Assembly (NCBI GenBank): GCA_036311565.1
Contig: JAXJPR010000020.1
Span: 49,303-113,302 of the forward strand
Length of the DNA stretch: 64,000 nt
Direction: 5' to 3'
Source of the DNA: Fimousia sp036311565
Lineage (GTDB): Bacteria > Bacillota > Clostridia > Lachnospirales > Lachnospiraceae
Below the pieces are notes generated by a model. It had not been told where the DNA came from. It worked only from the letters and a program-made list of their open reading frames with translations, and did not search any database. The stretch's first letter is position 1, and the number at the start of each line of letters is the position of its first letter. The position numbers were made by a program, and so were the translations under genes. Below are positions 25,982 to 34,316 of this stretch, one piece after another.

Positions 25982-26875
25982 TTATGCCGGTATTCTTTTT
26001 ACTGACAGTTTCTTTTTAATATTTGGAATACCAAGTGCTGCTGCTACAACTATTGCAGTTAATAATTTTAAATCGTCAGTAGACAATCCTAATTGCAATA
26101 CTACTGCAATAATAATACGATATACGATGGAACCTAAAATAACCGTTGCTAATACATATCCGAAACTTGCTTTTTTCCTCTTAAAAACTTCACCAATAAC
26201 GATAGATGCAAGCCCAATAACGATAGATCCCTGTCCCATTTTAACATCAGAATATCCCTGGCTTTGTGCTACCAATGAACCAGACAATGCAATCAATGCA
26301 TTAGATAAAACAAGGCTGATCATAATAGTCGTATTGGTATTGCATCCTAATGCACGAACCATAAATGGATTATTTCCTGTTGCACGGATGGCGCTTCCAA
26401 TTTCTGTTCCAAAGAACCAATACAAAATCAAAATCATAATTACAGCAAAAATAATACCGACCACCAGTCTCATATTAGACTGTGATAATCCAGTAATTTC
26501 CATTAACTGAGTAAAAATAGTATCAATACCCAATAATGCCTGACTGGCACCTCCAATGACTCTTAAATTAATTGAATACAATGCGATCATAGATAAAATC
26601 CCAGAAAGAATTGCCGGAATCATTAATTTGGTGTGTAAAATACCTGTCACAAGACCGGCTAGCATTCCTGCTGCTACGGAAGCCAGGATTGCCGGAATTG
26701 GATGCACTCCGTGCACCAAAAGAGCTGCTGTCACACATCCTCCTAAAGCAAAACTTCCGTCACATGTCATATCTGGGATATCTAAAATTTTAAAGGTGAT
26801 ATAAACACCTAAAGTCAGCATTCCCCATAATACCCCTTGAGAAATTGCATCCTGAATTGCATATACGATAGCCAT
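25982..26875 (-). CDS. ABC transporter permease (TrpY-like)
   Basis: Integral membrane permease of the branched-chain type (BPD_transp_2), 297 residues with about eight hydrophobic helices. LDIPDMTCDGSFALGGCVTA near the N terminus and GSAIRATGNNPFMVRALGCN near residue 180 are hallmark segments of this subfamily. GGAGGA lies 7 bases before the ATG. A hairpin in the 81-base gap from the binding-protein gene probably lowers permease expression relative to the binding protein. Confidence 0.92.
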   Translation of the reverse strand: MAIVYAIQDAISQGVLWGMLTLGVYITFKILDIPDMTCDGSFALGGCVTAALLVHGVHPIPAILASVAAGMLAGLVTGILHTKLMIPAILSGILSMIALYSINLRVIGGASQALLGIDTIFTQLMEITGLSQSNMRLVVGIIFAVIMILILYWFFGTEIGSAIRATGNNPFMVRALGCNTNTTIMISLVLSNALIALSGSLVAQSQGYSDVKMGQGSIVIGLASIVIGEVFKRKKASFGYVLATVILGSIVYRIIIAVVLQLGLSTDDLKLLTAIVVAAALGIPNIKKKLSVKRIPA

Positions 26876-26895
26876 AAATCATTCCTCCATCCAAA

Positions 26896-26936
26896 CAAGA
26901 CTACAGCAGGAGCCGCAGCCCCTACTGTGATTCTTG
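26896..26936 (-). other. Intercistronic hairpin between binding protein and permease
   Basis: Minus strand CAAGA...ACAG...AGG pairs with CCT...CTGT...TCTTG, an interrupted stem with a GC-rich top and no strong U-tract. It sits where mRNA-stabilising or attenuating hairpins are often found after highly expressed binding-protein genes. Confidence 0.55.
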
Positions 26937-26956
26937 TCATTTATTATATTACTTTT

Positions 26957-27976
26957 TTATTCTTCACTTTCTGCTTCTGTAATTGTTTCAATATATCTAG
27001 CTTCTTTGTCTAAATCTTCTGGAACTTTTACTTTTAATTTTTCAACCGTATCTTTGTTGATGATCAATTCGCAGTTTTCCTGATATTCAATAGGCATCTT
27101 AGAAATGTCTTCACCTTCTAATACTTTCACTGCCATTTCAGCTGTCTGCTGACCTAATTTATAATAGTCAATACCATATGTAGCAAGACCACCGCCGCTA
27201 CACATGCCTTCTTCTCCTACGATAACAGGAATTCCAATTTCATCTGCAACCATAGATACTGTTGTCATACCTGCTGCAATTACGTTATCAGTTGGAGAGT
27301 AGATTGCATCAACTTTACCTTTTAAAGATTTTACAACCTGTTCAATTTCATTAGAATCTGCAACTGTTGCATCTACAGTCTCTAAATCCAATTCTTTTGC
27401 TGCTTCTTTTGCCATTTCAATCTGGAATTTAGAGTTTGCTTCTGCAGAGCAATACAACATTGCAACTTTTTTTGCATCTGGAACTAATTGTGTCAATAAT
27501 TCCATCTGTTCTTTACAAGGTGTTAAGTCAGATGTTCCACTTACGTTAGTTCCTGGTTCTTCATTAGATTCTACTAATTTTGCATCTGCAGGATCTGTAA
27601 CTGCAGTTACTAAAATTGGAATATCTTTTGTTTCATTTGCTACTGCCTGTGCTGCTGGAGTTGCAATTGCAAGGATTAAATCTTTATCATCTTTTACCAA
27701 TTTGGATGCAATAGTCTGACAGTTAGACTGATCAGCCTGTGCATTCTGTAAATCAATTTCAATGTTTTCTCCATCTTTATAGCCAGCTTCTTCTAATCCA
27801 TCTACAAATCCTTCATATGCAGCATCCAAAGCATCGTGCTCAACATATTGTGTTACCCCTATTTTATAGACTTTGTCTTCGCTGCTTTCTTCACTTTTGC
27901 TTCCACATCCGGTAATCAAACTCATAGTTAATACAGATGCAATTCCTAATGCTGCTATCTTTTTCATTAATTTCAT
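26957..27976 (-). CDS. ABC transporter substrate-binding lipoprotein (TrpX-like)
   Basis: Lipoprotein of the PF04392 ABC_sub_bind family, 339 residues. A signal peptide with lipobox LITGCG places the lipidated Cys at residue 24, followed by a Ser/Glu-rich linker. The two-lobed binding domain starts at about residue 38 (YKIGVTQYVEHDALD), with GVTQ and the NLSGTSD-type segment (NVSGTSDLTP) seen in tryptophan/tyrosine or purine-type relatives. Ligand is unproven. Family context suggests an aromatic amino acid. No T-box was found upstream. It has a strong promoter 80 bases before the start and AAGGAG 7 bases before the ATG. Confidence 0.88.
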   Translation of the reverse strand: MKLMKKIAALGIASVLTMSLITGCGSKSEESSEDKVYKIGVTQYVEHDALDAAYEGFVDGLEEAGYKDGENIEIDLQNAQADQSNCQTIASKLVKDDKDLILAIATPAAQAVANETKDIPILVTAVTDPADAKLVESNEEPGTNVSGTSDLTPCKEQMELLTQLVPDAKKVAMLYCSAEANSKFQIEMAKEAAKELDLETVDATVADSNEIEQVVKSLKGKVDAIYSPTDNVIAAGMTTVSMVADEIGIPVIVGEEGMCSGGGLATYGIDYYKLGQQTAEMAVKVLEGEDISKMPIEYQENCELIINKDTVEKLKVKVPEDLDKEARYIETITEAESEE

Positions 27977-28056
27977 AGTACCTCTCCTTTACCTCTTATG
28001 CTTCATCATCATCCGTTTGAAACTCGCTTTTTTGCTTCATCGCTTTTATGTACTAA

Positions 28057-28085
28057 AGTATAACCTGTAGTAAAGCGATTGTCAA
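28057..28085 (-). promoter_or_regulatory. Promoter of the ABC transporter operon, with flanking inverted repeat
   Basis: Minus strand TTGACA (28080-28085) and TATACT (28057-28062) with a 17-base spacer. An inverted repeat ATCGCTTT / AAAGCGAT (28072-28079 and 28039-28046) is centred on the -10 box and may be an operator. Confidence 0.8.
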
Positions 28086-28166
28086 CAACAAAATGAATAA
28101 AAAAGTACATTTTTTATTCATTATTTTAAACAATTTTCTCAAACTTCAAGAAGCTTCTTAAGAAGT

Positions 28167-28197
28167 AAAAAAGTGCTTCACAAGGAAACACTTTTTT
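28167..28197 (-). terminator. Terminator after the EIICBA gene
   Basis: Minus strand AAAAAGTGTTTC pairs with GAAGCACTTTTT over a 5-base loop and runs into the T-tract, 30 bases after the PTS stop codon. Confidence 0.85.
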
Positions 28198-28227
28198 ATA
28201 AGAACAAATTTCATTTTCATCCAATCA

Positions 28228-30291
28228 TTATTTTGTTAAAATTAATACATCTTCTGATTCAAGGTGAATTTCAATCTTTTTATAATCCTCAGTATTGCTG
28301 ACAATGACTGGTGTTGTAACAGAGAATCCTGCTTTTCTGATTGCATTCGCATCAAAGGTTCCAACCAGTTCTCCAGCAGTAACTTTCTGCCCGGTTTCTA
28401 CTTTGATATCATAATATTTTCCTCTAAGCTGCACAGTATCAATACCTACATGGACCAGAATTTCTGCTCCATGCTCAGAAATAAATCCAATGGCATGCTT
28501 TGTATCAAAAATAGCAGATACTGTTCCAGTAACCGGAGCATAAATTTCCCCTTTTGTTGGTTCTACTGCAAAACCTTCTCCTAGCATTTTTTCAGAAAAT
28601 ACTTCATCTGCTACCTGTTCTAATGCTATTCTTTTCCCCGGCAGAGGCGCTTTCACAACGTCTATAGCAAATAACGAATTTTCTGCTTTTTCTTCGTAAT
28701 CAGCCTCTCCTGATAGATATTCTTCAAAATTTGACTTAATGACCGGAACCGTTGGTCCATAAATAATCTGGACACCATTTCCTCTGCGAATAATTCCCCG
28801 GGAACCACTTCGTTTTAAGATGGACTCATCCACTAAATCCGGGTTGTAAACAGTACATCTTAACCGTGTTACGCAACAATCAAGATCGCTAATATTGGAA
28901 GCTCCTCCTAACCCTGCTGCAATCAGTACCGAGGTTTCATCCCCTTCCATTCTGTTCCGGCTTCCCTGCATTTTTGCCATATTAACATCTGCCCGTGTAT
29001 ATAATTTCACTTCTTCATCATCCCTGCCCGGTGTCTTAAAATTAAATTTCATAATTAAAAATGTAAATAAAAAGTAATAAACTGCAAAATATATGACACC
29101 AACCGGAATAATCATCAACCAATTGGTTTTCTCCTGTCCTTGCATGACTCCAAACAGTATCATGTCTATAACACCACCAGAAAATGTCATTCCAACACAG
29201 ACATTACACATATGCATCAGCATATATGCCGCTCCTGCCAAAATACAATGAACGATATATAATCCCGGTGCTACAAATAAAAAAGTAAATTCCAATGGTT
29301 CTGTAATTCCTGTCAACATAGATGTTAACGCCGCAGATATTAAAAGTCCTCCAACTTTACGGCGCTTTTCTGGCTTTGCACATTTATACATAGCCAAAGC
29401 CGCGCCCGGAAGTCCAAAAATCATCAATGGAAATTTCCCTGTCATAAATCTGGTTGCTTCCACTGTAAAATGTGTAGTACTTTTATCTGCCAGTTGTGCG
29501 AAGAAAATATTTTGAGCGCCCTCTACGATGTTTCCACCAATTTCCATGATTCCCCCCAGGGATGTCTGCCAAAACGGAAGATAGAACACATGATGTAGTC
29601 CAAACGGCAACAATGCCCGCTCCATAATCCCATAAAGAAAAGTCCCAAGATATCCTGAAGCTTTTACCCCTCCACCAATAGCATACATGGCATCCTGAAT
29701 TGGTGGCCAGATAAAAAACATCAATACTCCAACCATGACATAAGCCACAGATGAAACAATTGGCACAAATCTGGTGCCGCCAAAAAACGATAAGCTATCT
29801 GGAAGTTTTATTTTATAAAAACGATTATGTAAATAAGCCACTCCAAGACCTACGATCACGCCTCCAAAAACCCCCATCTGCAGAGAATCGATTCCAAGCA
29901 CAGAATCCATAAATCCAACTTTCATCTTCTCTGCTGCATCATTAATCATAATCATCGTTGACGTTGCTGTATGCATAATTAAAAATGCAATTGCCGAAGA
30001 AAGAGCGGCAACTTCTTTTTCCGCCTTTGCCATCCCTATGGATACCCCTATTGCAAAAATCAATGGTAAATTTTCAAACACAACATTTCCACAAGCACTG
30101 CATACGGATAAAATTGCATATAATGCAGTTCCTGGTCCCATAATTTTTGTCAAATTATATGCATCAAGCATTGCGGCGTTGGTAAAAGACTCACCAATCC
30201 CTAATAAAATCCCCGCTGCCGGAAGTATCGCGATCGGCAGCATAAATGAACGTCCTACCCTCTGTAATATACTAAAAATCTTGTCTTTCAT
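28228..30291 (-). CDS. PTS glucose-family EIICBA permease
   Basis: Three-domain phosphotransferase permease, 687 residues. EIIC occupies about 1-420 with hydrophobic helices and the GITEPLEF substrate-binding motif near residue 330. EIIB has its phospho-Cys at 473 (DLDCCVTRLR). EIIA has phospho-His 614 (LVHVGIDTV), supported by His599. Family membership covers glucose, N-acetylglucosamine and maltose/glucosamine permeases, and sequence alone does not choose among them. The absence of nag genes nearby mildly favours glucose. AAGGAG lies 8 bases before the ATG. It follows a LicT-type regulator gene by 43 bases with no terminator between, so they are co-transcribed. Confidence 0.92.
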   Translation of the reverse strand: MKDKIFSILQRVGRSFMLPIAILPAAGILLGIGESFTNAAMLDAYNLTKIMGPGTALYAILSVCSACGNVVFENLPLIFAIGVSIGMAKAEKEVAALSSAIAFLIMHTATSTMIMINDAAEKMKVGFMDSVLGIDSLQMGVFGGVIVGLGVAYLHNRFYKIKLPDSLSFFGGTRFVPIVSSVAYVMVGVLMFFIWPPIQDAMYAIGGGVKASGYLGTFLYGIMERALLPFGLHHVFYLPFWQTSLGGIMEIGGNIVEGAQNIFFAQLADKSTTHFTVEATRFMTGKFPLMIFGLPGAALAMYKCAKPEKRRKVGGLLISAALTSMLTGITEPLEFTFLFVAPGLYIVHCILAGAAYMLMHMCNVCVGMTFSGGVIDMILFGVMQGQEKTNWLMIIPVGVIYFAVYYFLFTFLIMKFNFKTPGRDDEEVKLYTRADVNMAKMQGSRNRMEGDETSVLIAAGLGGASNISDLDCCVTRLRCTVYNPDLVDESILKRSGSRGIIRRGNGVQIIYGPTVPVIKSNFEEYLSGEADYEEKAENSLFAIDVVKAPLPGKRIALEQVADEVFSEKMLGEGFAVEPTKGEIYAPVTGTVSAIFDTKHAIGFISEHGAEILVHVGIDTVQLRGKYYDIKVETGQKVTAGELVGTFDANAIRKAGFSVTTPVIVSNTEDYKKIEIHLESEDVLILTK

Positions 30292-30334
30292 TTATGATTC
30301 TCCTTAAGGTTTTCCCTTATTTCGGCAGCCACCA

Positions 30335-31183
30335 TTAGTCCATTTCTATATCAGTAATCAATCTTTTGATATGAACGGTGATGTATGTCATCTCTTCATT
30401 GGAAATTGTATGCCCACATGTCTTATAAATATACTCTTTAATTTTTAATGTACATTCATATGCATCTGGATATTTTGTAGTAAATAAGATCAACAATTCG
30501 TCATCTGACTTATCTTCATAAATTGTTTTTCCTGTAAATAATCTCTGAGAGAAAAATTTCAAATGTCTGACAAATCGTTCAAAATAAATGGAATTTCTAT
30601 TCAATCTTATCTTAAAATGACCTTCTACAATATCCAGAATATCCTGAATCATTTTTGTCATCGAAACCATACGGCTCATATCCAGCTTTAATTCTGCATT
30701 AATAATATGCAATGCAATAAAAGATGCCTCATCTTCGCCAAGTTGAACTCCCAGTCTCTTCTTTATAATATTAACTGCATATTTACCAATTAAATATTCC
30801 CGGTAATAAAATTTCTTAATTTCCCATCCAAATGGGTTTTGAAATTCTACCCCTTCCTCCATCCGTTCAATAGCAAGATTAATATGATCAGTCAATGAGA
30901 CATAAATATTATCACTTAATTCTTTTTGCAAAGATTTTTTTGCATATTCAATGATCTCATCGGCCACATGAATTCGTTCAATCTTAATATCATTTACCAG
31001 TTTTTGAAAATTAGTATTGGATTTTTCATCATTAATGGTAAATGTTTTTTCTATTTTGGTATCTTCGATCAAGTCTCCGGCCTTTTTCTTAAACCCAAGG
31101 CCTCGTCCCATAACAACCGCCTCTTTTTGGTTTTCATCTAATGATACGACAATATTATTATTAATAACTTTTAAGACTTCCAT
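30335..31183 (-). CDS. BglG/LicT family transcription antiterminator
   Basis: RNA-binding antiterminator controlled by PTS phosphorylation, 282 residues. The N-terminal CAT RNA-binding domain (1-55) reads KVINNNIVVSLDE then VVMGRGLGFKKKAGD, LicT-like. Two PRD domains follow, and all four regulatory histidines are visible: TDHINLA and IALHIINAE in PRD1, FVRHLKFF and ITVHIKRL in PRD2. It lies upstream of and with the EIICBA gene, its likely sensor partner. The only clear RAT target in the window is in front of manXYZ, 7 kb away. No RAT was found before this gene or the EIICBA gene. Confidence 0.92.
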   Translation of the reverse strand: MEVLKVINNNIVVSLDENQKEAVVMGRGLGFKKKAGDLIEDTKIEKTFTINDEKSNTNFQKLVNDIKIERIHVADEIIEYAKKSLQKELSDNIYVSLTDHINLAIERMEEGVEFQNPFGWEIKKFYYREYLIGKYAVNIIKKRLGVQLGEDEASFIALHIINAELKLDMSRMVSMTKMIQDILDIVEGHFKIRLNRNSIYFERFVRHLKFFSQRLFTGKTIYEDKSDDELLILFTTKYPDAYECTLKIKEYIYKTCGHTISNEEMTYITVHIKRLITDIEMD

Positions 31184-31347
31184 ATCATAATCCCCAATCT
31201 TTCCTGAAAAATTACCAATATATAATTACAGCCACTCTCAAAATATAGTTCGGTATTCCATTCCCTATCCATTATTTTGTAAGTGGCCAGCATCTTATTA
31301 GTATTTTTTTACAAAAATAATCCTCATTTCACGCCCTATTTTGGTAA

Positions 31348-31376
31348 ATTTTAACACTGCTTTTTCTTTTTGTCAA
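31348..31376 (-). promoter_or_regulatory. Promoter of the antiterminator-EIICBA operon
   Basis: Minus strand TTGACA (31371-31376) and TAAAAT (31348-31353) with a 17-base spacer. The transcript has a leader of about 160 bases. It contains an imperfect inverted repeat (31231-31287; arms GCCACT..CAAAATA) of unknown role. Confidence 0.8.
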
Positions 31377-31423
31377 TGCCATTTCGGCTTTTTATAAGAT
31401 TTGACAATTGATTTTTGTGAAAA

Positions 31424-31459
31424 TTTAAGGATTATTTTAATAATAAAATAATCCTTAAA
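31424..31459 (-). terminator. Terminator after pnp
   Basis: Perfect 16-bp AT-rich stem TTTAAGGATTATTTTA with its complement and a 4-base loop, just after the pnp stop. The following U-tract is short, so efficiency is uncertain. Confidence 0.7.
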
Positions 31460-31466
31460 TAATATT

Positions 31467-33551
31467 TTAAAGTTTTTCTACCAAACGTAAATTAATTCGT
31501 CCCATCTTATCAATTTCTAATACGTTAACTTTTACTTTGTCTCCAATGTTTACCACATCTTCCACTTTATTTACTCTTTCTTTTGCAAGTTTAGAAATAT
31601 GAATCATTCCGTCTTTATTTGGAGATAACTGTACAAAAGCACCAAAGTTCATAATACGAACAACTGTACCTTCGTATTCGCCGCCTACTTCTAAAGGCTC
31701 AACAATTATCTTGATCATCTGCATTGCTTTATCAATCATTTCTGCATCAGAAGATAAGATGTCGACCCTTCCTTCATCATTGATATCAATTTTAACACCT
31801 GTTTCATCAATAATTGTATTGATTGTTTTTCCCTGTTTTCCAATAATTTCACTGATCTTTTCAGGATCTACCTGCATCTGTCGGATTTTTGGTGCATACT
31901 GTCCAACTTCTGCTCTTGGCTTAGAAATAACTGGATTCATAACTTCATCTAAAATATAAGTTCTTGCTTCTTTTGTTCTTGCAATTGCTTCTTTGATGAT
32001 TTCATCTGTCAGACCATGAATTTTAATATCCATCTGGATTGCAGTAATCCCTTTATGAGTTCCTGCTACTTTAAAGTCCATATCTCCAAAAAAGTCTTCT
32101 AATCCCTGAATATCTGTTAATACAATATAATCATCATCGGTATCACCTGTCACTAATCCTACAGAAATACCTGCAACTGGAGCTTTGATTGGTACACCTG
32201 CTGCCATTAATGATAAAGATGAAGCACAAATACTTCCCTGAGAAGTAGAACCATTGGATTCTAATACTTCAGATACTGTTCTGATCGCATATGGGAATTC
32301 ATCTTCTGTTGGTAATACTGGTACCAGTGCTTTTTCAGCCAAAGCACCATGTCCGATTTCACGTCGTCCCGGTCCTCTGCTTGGACGTGTTTCCCCTACA
32401 GAATAAGAAGGAAAATTATAATGATGCATATAGCGTTTTGTCTTTTCTTCATAATCCAGACCATCTAATCTCTGCGCTTCTGATAAAGAACCAAGAGTAG
32501 TCATAGTCATGACTTGTGTCTGTCCACGCTGGAATAATCCGCAGCCATGTACACGAGGAATACAATCAATTTCTGCAGATAATTTACGAATATCTTTAAT
32601 TCCACGACCATCTGGACGTTTATGGTCTTTTAAGATCATTTTACGAACTGTTTTTTTCTGGAATTTATATACTGCTTCATCAATATAACCGAACCATTCT
32701 TCATTTTCTGCATAATGTTCTTCTAATTTTGCTTTGATTTCGCTGATATTGGCTTCTCTTGTCTGTTTATCATCAGTAAAGACTGCTTCTTCCATAGCTT
32801 CTGGTGTAATAAATGCAACCATATCTTCAAACATGTCTTCTGGTACATCAAAATGTTCATATTCATGTTTTGCTTTTCCACATTCTTCTACCATTTTTTC
32901 TGTAAATTCAATTACCTGCTGGTTCACTTTATGCGCCGCAAAAATTGCCTCTAACATCACATCTTCACGAACTTCATTAGCACCAGCTTCAATCATAATT
33001 ACTTTTTCTTTTGTAGATGCTACTGTTAATGATAAATCAGATACTTTTTTCTGTTCTGCTGTTGGGTTAAATACGAATTCTCCGTCAACTAATCCTACCA
33101 TAGTTGATGCTGTAGGACCATCAAATGGAATATCTGAAATTGCAGTTGCCATTGCAGAGCCAAGCATTGCAGTCAATTCCGGGCTGCAATCAGGATCAAC
33201 TGATAATACCAGATTGTTCAAAGTTACATCATTTCTATAATCTTTTGGGAACAATGGTCTCATTGGACGGTCAATGACGCGGTCTGTTAAAACTGCATTT
33301 TCACTTGCCTTCCCTTCACGTTTCATATATCCTCCTGGAATTTTTCCTACTGCGTACATTTTTTCTTCATATTCTACGCTTAATGGGAAAAAGTCGATTC
33401 CATCACGAGGTTTTTCAGATGCTGTTGCTGTTGATAATACTACTGTTTCACCATAATGTAATAATACAGCGCCGTTTGCCTGTGCTGCTACTCTGCCAAT
33501 TTCTGCTTTCAGGGTACGACCAGCCAGTTCCATTGTAAATGTCTTTGTCAT
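31467..33551 (-). CDS. pnp: Polyribonucleotide nucleotidyltransferase
   Basis: 3'-to-5' phosphorolytic exoribonuclease that degrades mRNA, 694 residues. Two RNase PH-like domains are separated by a helical domain. The second has GRGIKDIRKLSAEID and the phosphate-binding segment SNGSTSQGSICASSLSLMA. A KH domain (SEIIGKQGKTINTIIDETG) and a C-terminal S1 domain (GTVVRIMNFGAFVQLSP) bind RNA. Length is usual. AAGGAG is 8 bases before the ATG. It has its own promoter, and the leader folds into a long hairpin that may mediate autocontrol. In many bacteria pnp directly follows rpsO, but here a thiazole operon lies between them. Confidence 0.98.
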   Translation of the reverse strand: MTKTFTMELAGRTLKAEIGRVAAQANGAVLLHYGETVVLSTATASEKPRDGIDFFPLSVEYEEKMYAVGKIPGGYMKREGKASENAVLTDRVIDRPMRPLFPKDYRNDVTLNNLVLSVDPDCSPELTAMLGSAMATAISDIPFDGPTASTMVGLVDGEFVFNPTAEQKKVSDLSLTVASTKEKVIMIEAGANEVREDVMLEAIFAAHKVNQQVIEFTEKMVEECGKAKHEYEHFDVPEDMFEDMVAFITPEAMEEAVFTDDKQTREANISEIKAKLEEHYAENEEWFGYIDEAVYKFQKKTVRKMILKDHKRPDGRGIKDIRKLSAEIDCIPRVHGCGLFQRGQTQVMTMTTLGSLSEAQRLDGLDYEEKTKRYMHHYNFPSYSVGETRPSRGPGRREIGHGALAEKALVPVLPTEDEFPYAIRTVSEVLESNGSTSQGSICASSLSLMAAGVPIKAPVAGISVGLVTGDTDDDYIVLTDIQGLEDFFGDMDFKVAGTHKGITAIQMDIKIHGLTDEIIKEAIARTKEARTYILDEVMNPVISKPRAEVGQYAPKIRQMQVDPEKISEIIGKQGKTINTIIDETGVKIDINDEGRVDILSSDAEMIDKAMQMIKIIVEPLEVGGEYEGTVVRIMNFGAFVQLSPNKDGMIHISKLAKERVNKVEDVVNIGDKVKVNVLEIDKMGRINLRLVEKL

Positions 33552-33584
33552 TTCATCTTCTCCTTATCATTTCATTCTAATTAT

Positions 33585-33655
33585 GGAAGACGCCGAAACA
33601 ACTAAAAAAACCACTGCGCCAATGGGCTTTTTAGTAGTCTCGGTTAACGTCTTCC
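33585..33655 (-). promoter_or_regulatory. Long stem-loop in the pnp leader
   Basis: Minus strand GGAAGACG...CGTCTTCC closes a 71-base hairpin with inner pairing CCGA...TCGG and ACTAAAAA...TTTTTAGT. It begins about 8 bases after the predicted RNA start and ends about 34 bases before the pnp start codon. E. coli pnp has an RNase III-cut leader hairpin that mediates autoregulation; this could be a functional analogue (inference). Confidence 0.7.
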
Positions 33656-33670
33656 CACAGTATCCGTTAT

Positions 33671-33699
33671 ATTATAGCACTGTTATTATTACTTTGCAA
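33671..33699 (-). promoter_or_regulatory. pnp promoter
   Basis: Minus strand TTGCAA (33694-33699) and TATAAT (33671-33676) with a 17-base spacer. The -35 overlaps one arm of an inverted repeat at 33696-33727 (GCAAGCA.TGG and complement). Confidence 0.78.
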
Positions 33700-33745
33700 G
33701 CACTGGAAGCATGTCTCCAATGCTTGCATTTTTGTATTTTTTGTA

Positions 33746-34312
33746 TTAAACTCTCATTATTTCAGACATAATGCAGACTCCCTGGGCTCCAGTTCCCATT
33801 ACTTCTTTGATCTGCTCTTCCTCCAGATGAATTCCGCCAATTCCATAAACTGGAATTGTAGTATTCTCACAGATTTCTCTTAAAAACCCTATTCCTCTTG
33901 GCAAAACTCCTTTTTTACAGTCCGTTGCATAAATATGTCCTGCTATTAAATAACTGCTCCCAATCCTTTGTGCCTCTTTTGCTTCATCCAATGAATGAAC
34001 GGATGTCCCGATCACTGAAAATTTTTCTTTTGCATCCTCTGGCATTTCTCTTAATTTCCATAATGGGAGATGAATGGAAGAAATGCCTAGTTTTAACGCT
34101 TTCTCCCAGAAAAAATGCAATCTGCACTCAACTCCATATTGATGCGTGATATCACATACTTTTTTTGCTAATTCCTCATATGCATCTTCTGAAAGATCTT
34201 TTTCTCTTAAAATAATTGCTTTCGGATGAAGTTCACAAATCCGTCTAATCTGTACAAGAAAGTCTCCTTTACTCAAATGACGGTTCGTCACTCCGATTAT
34301 ATTATTATACAT
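33746..34312 (-). CDS. tenI: TenI-type thiazole tautomerase (ThiE/TenI family)
   Basis: TIM-barrel protein of the ThiE/TenI family, 188 residues. The segment AGHIYATDCKKGVLPRGI and the IGTSVHSLDEA segment match B. subtilis TenI much better than ThiE. TenI's catalytic His is present (His126 here). TenI isomerises the thiazole phosphate carboxylate tautomer made by ThiG, so the operon would be a complete thiazole branch. Databases often name such proteins thiamine phosphate synthase. The ThiE reaction cannot be excluded. The ATG at 34312 has GGAG 9 bases upstream, overlapping the thiH stop. The frame to 34339 has no such site. Confidence 0.78.
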   Translation of the reverse strand: MYNNIIGVTNRHLSKGDFLVQIRRICELHPKAIILREKDLSEDAYEELAKKVCDITHQYGVECRLHFFWEKALKLGISSIHLPLWKLREMPEDAKEKFSVIGTSVHSLDEAKEAQRIGSSYLIAGHIYATDCKKGVLPRGIGFLREICENTTIPVYGIGGIHLEEEQIKEVMGTGAQGVCIMSEIMRV

Positions 34313-34316
34313 AGCA

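Noticed and set aside
27977..28056. T-box riboswitch before the TrpX-like gene
   Set aside because: The leader is too short and lacks the T-box core motif.
32734..33240. 168-codon plus-strand frame antisense to pnp
   Set aside because: Ser/Thr/Ile-rich composition typical of reverse-frame translation and no initiation signals.
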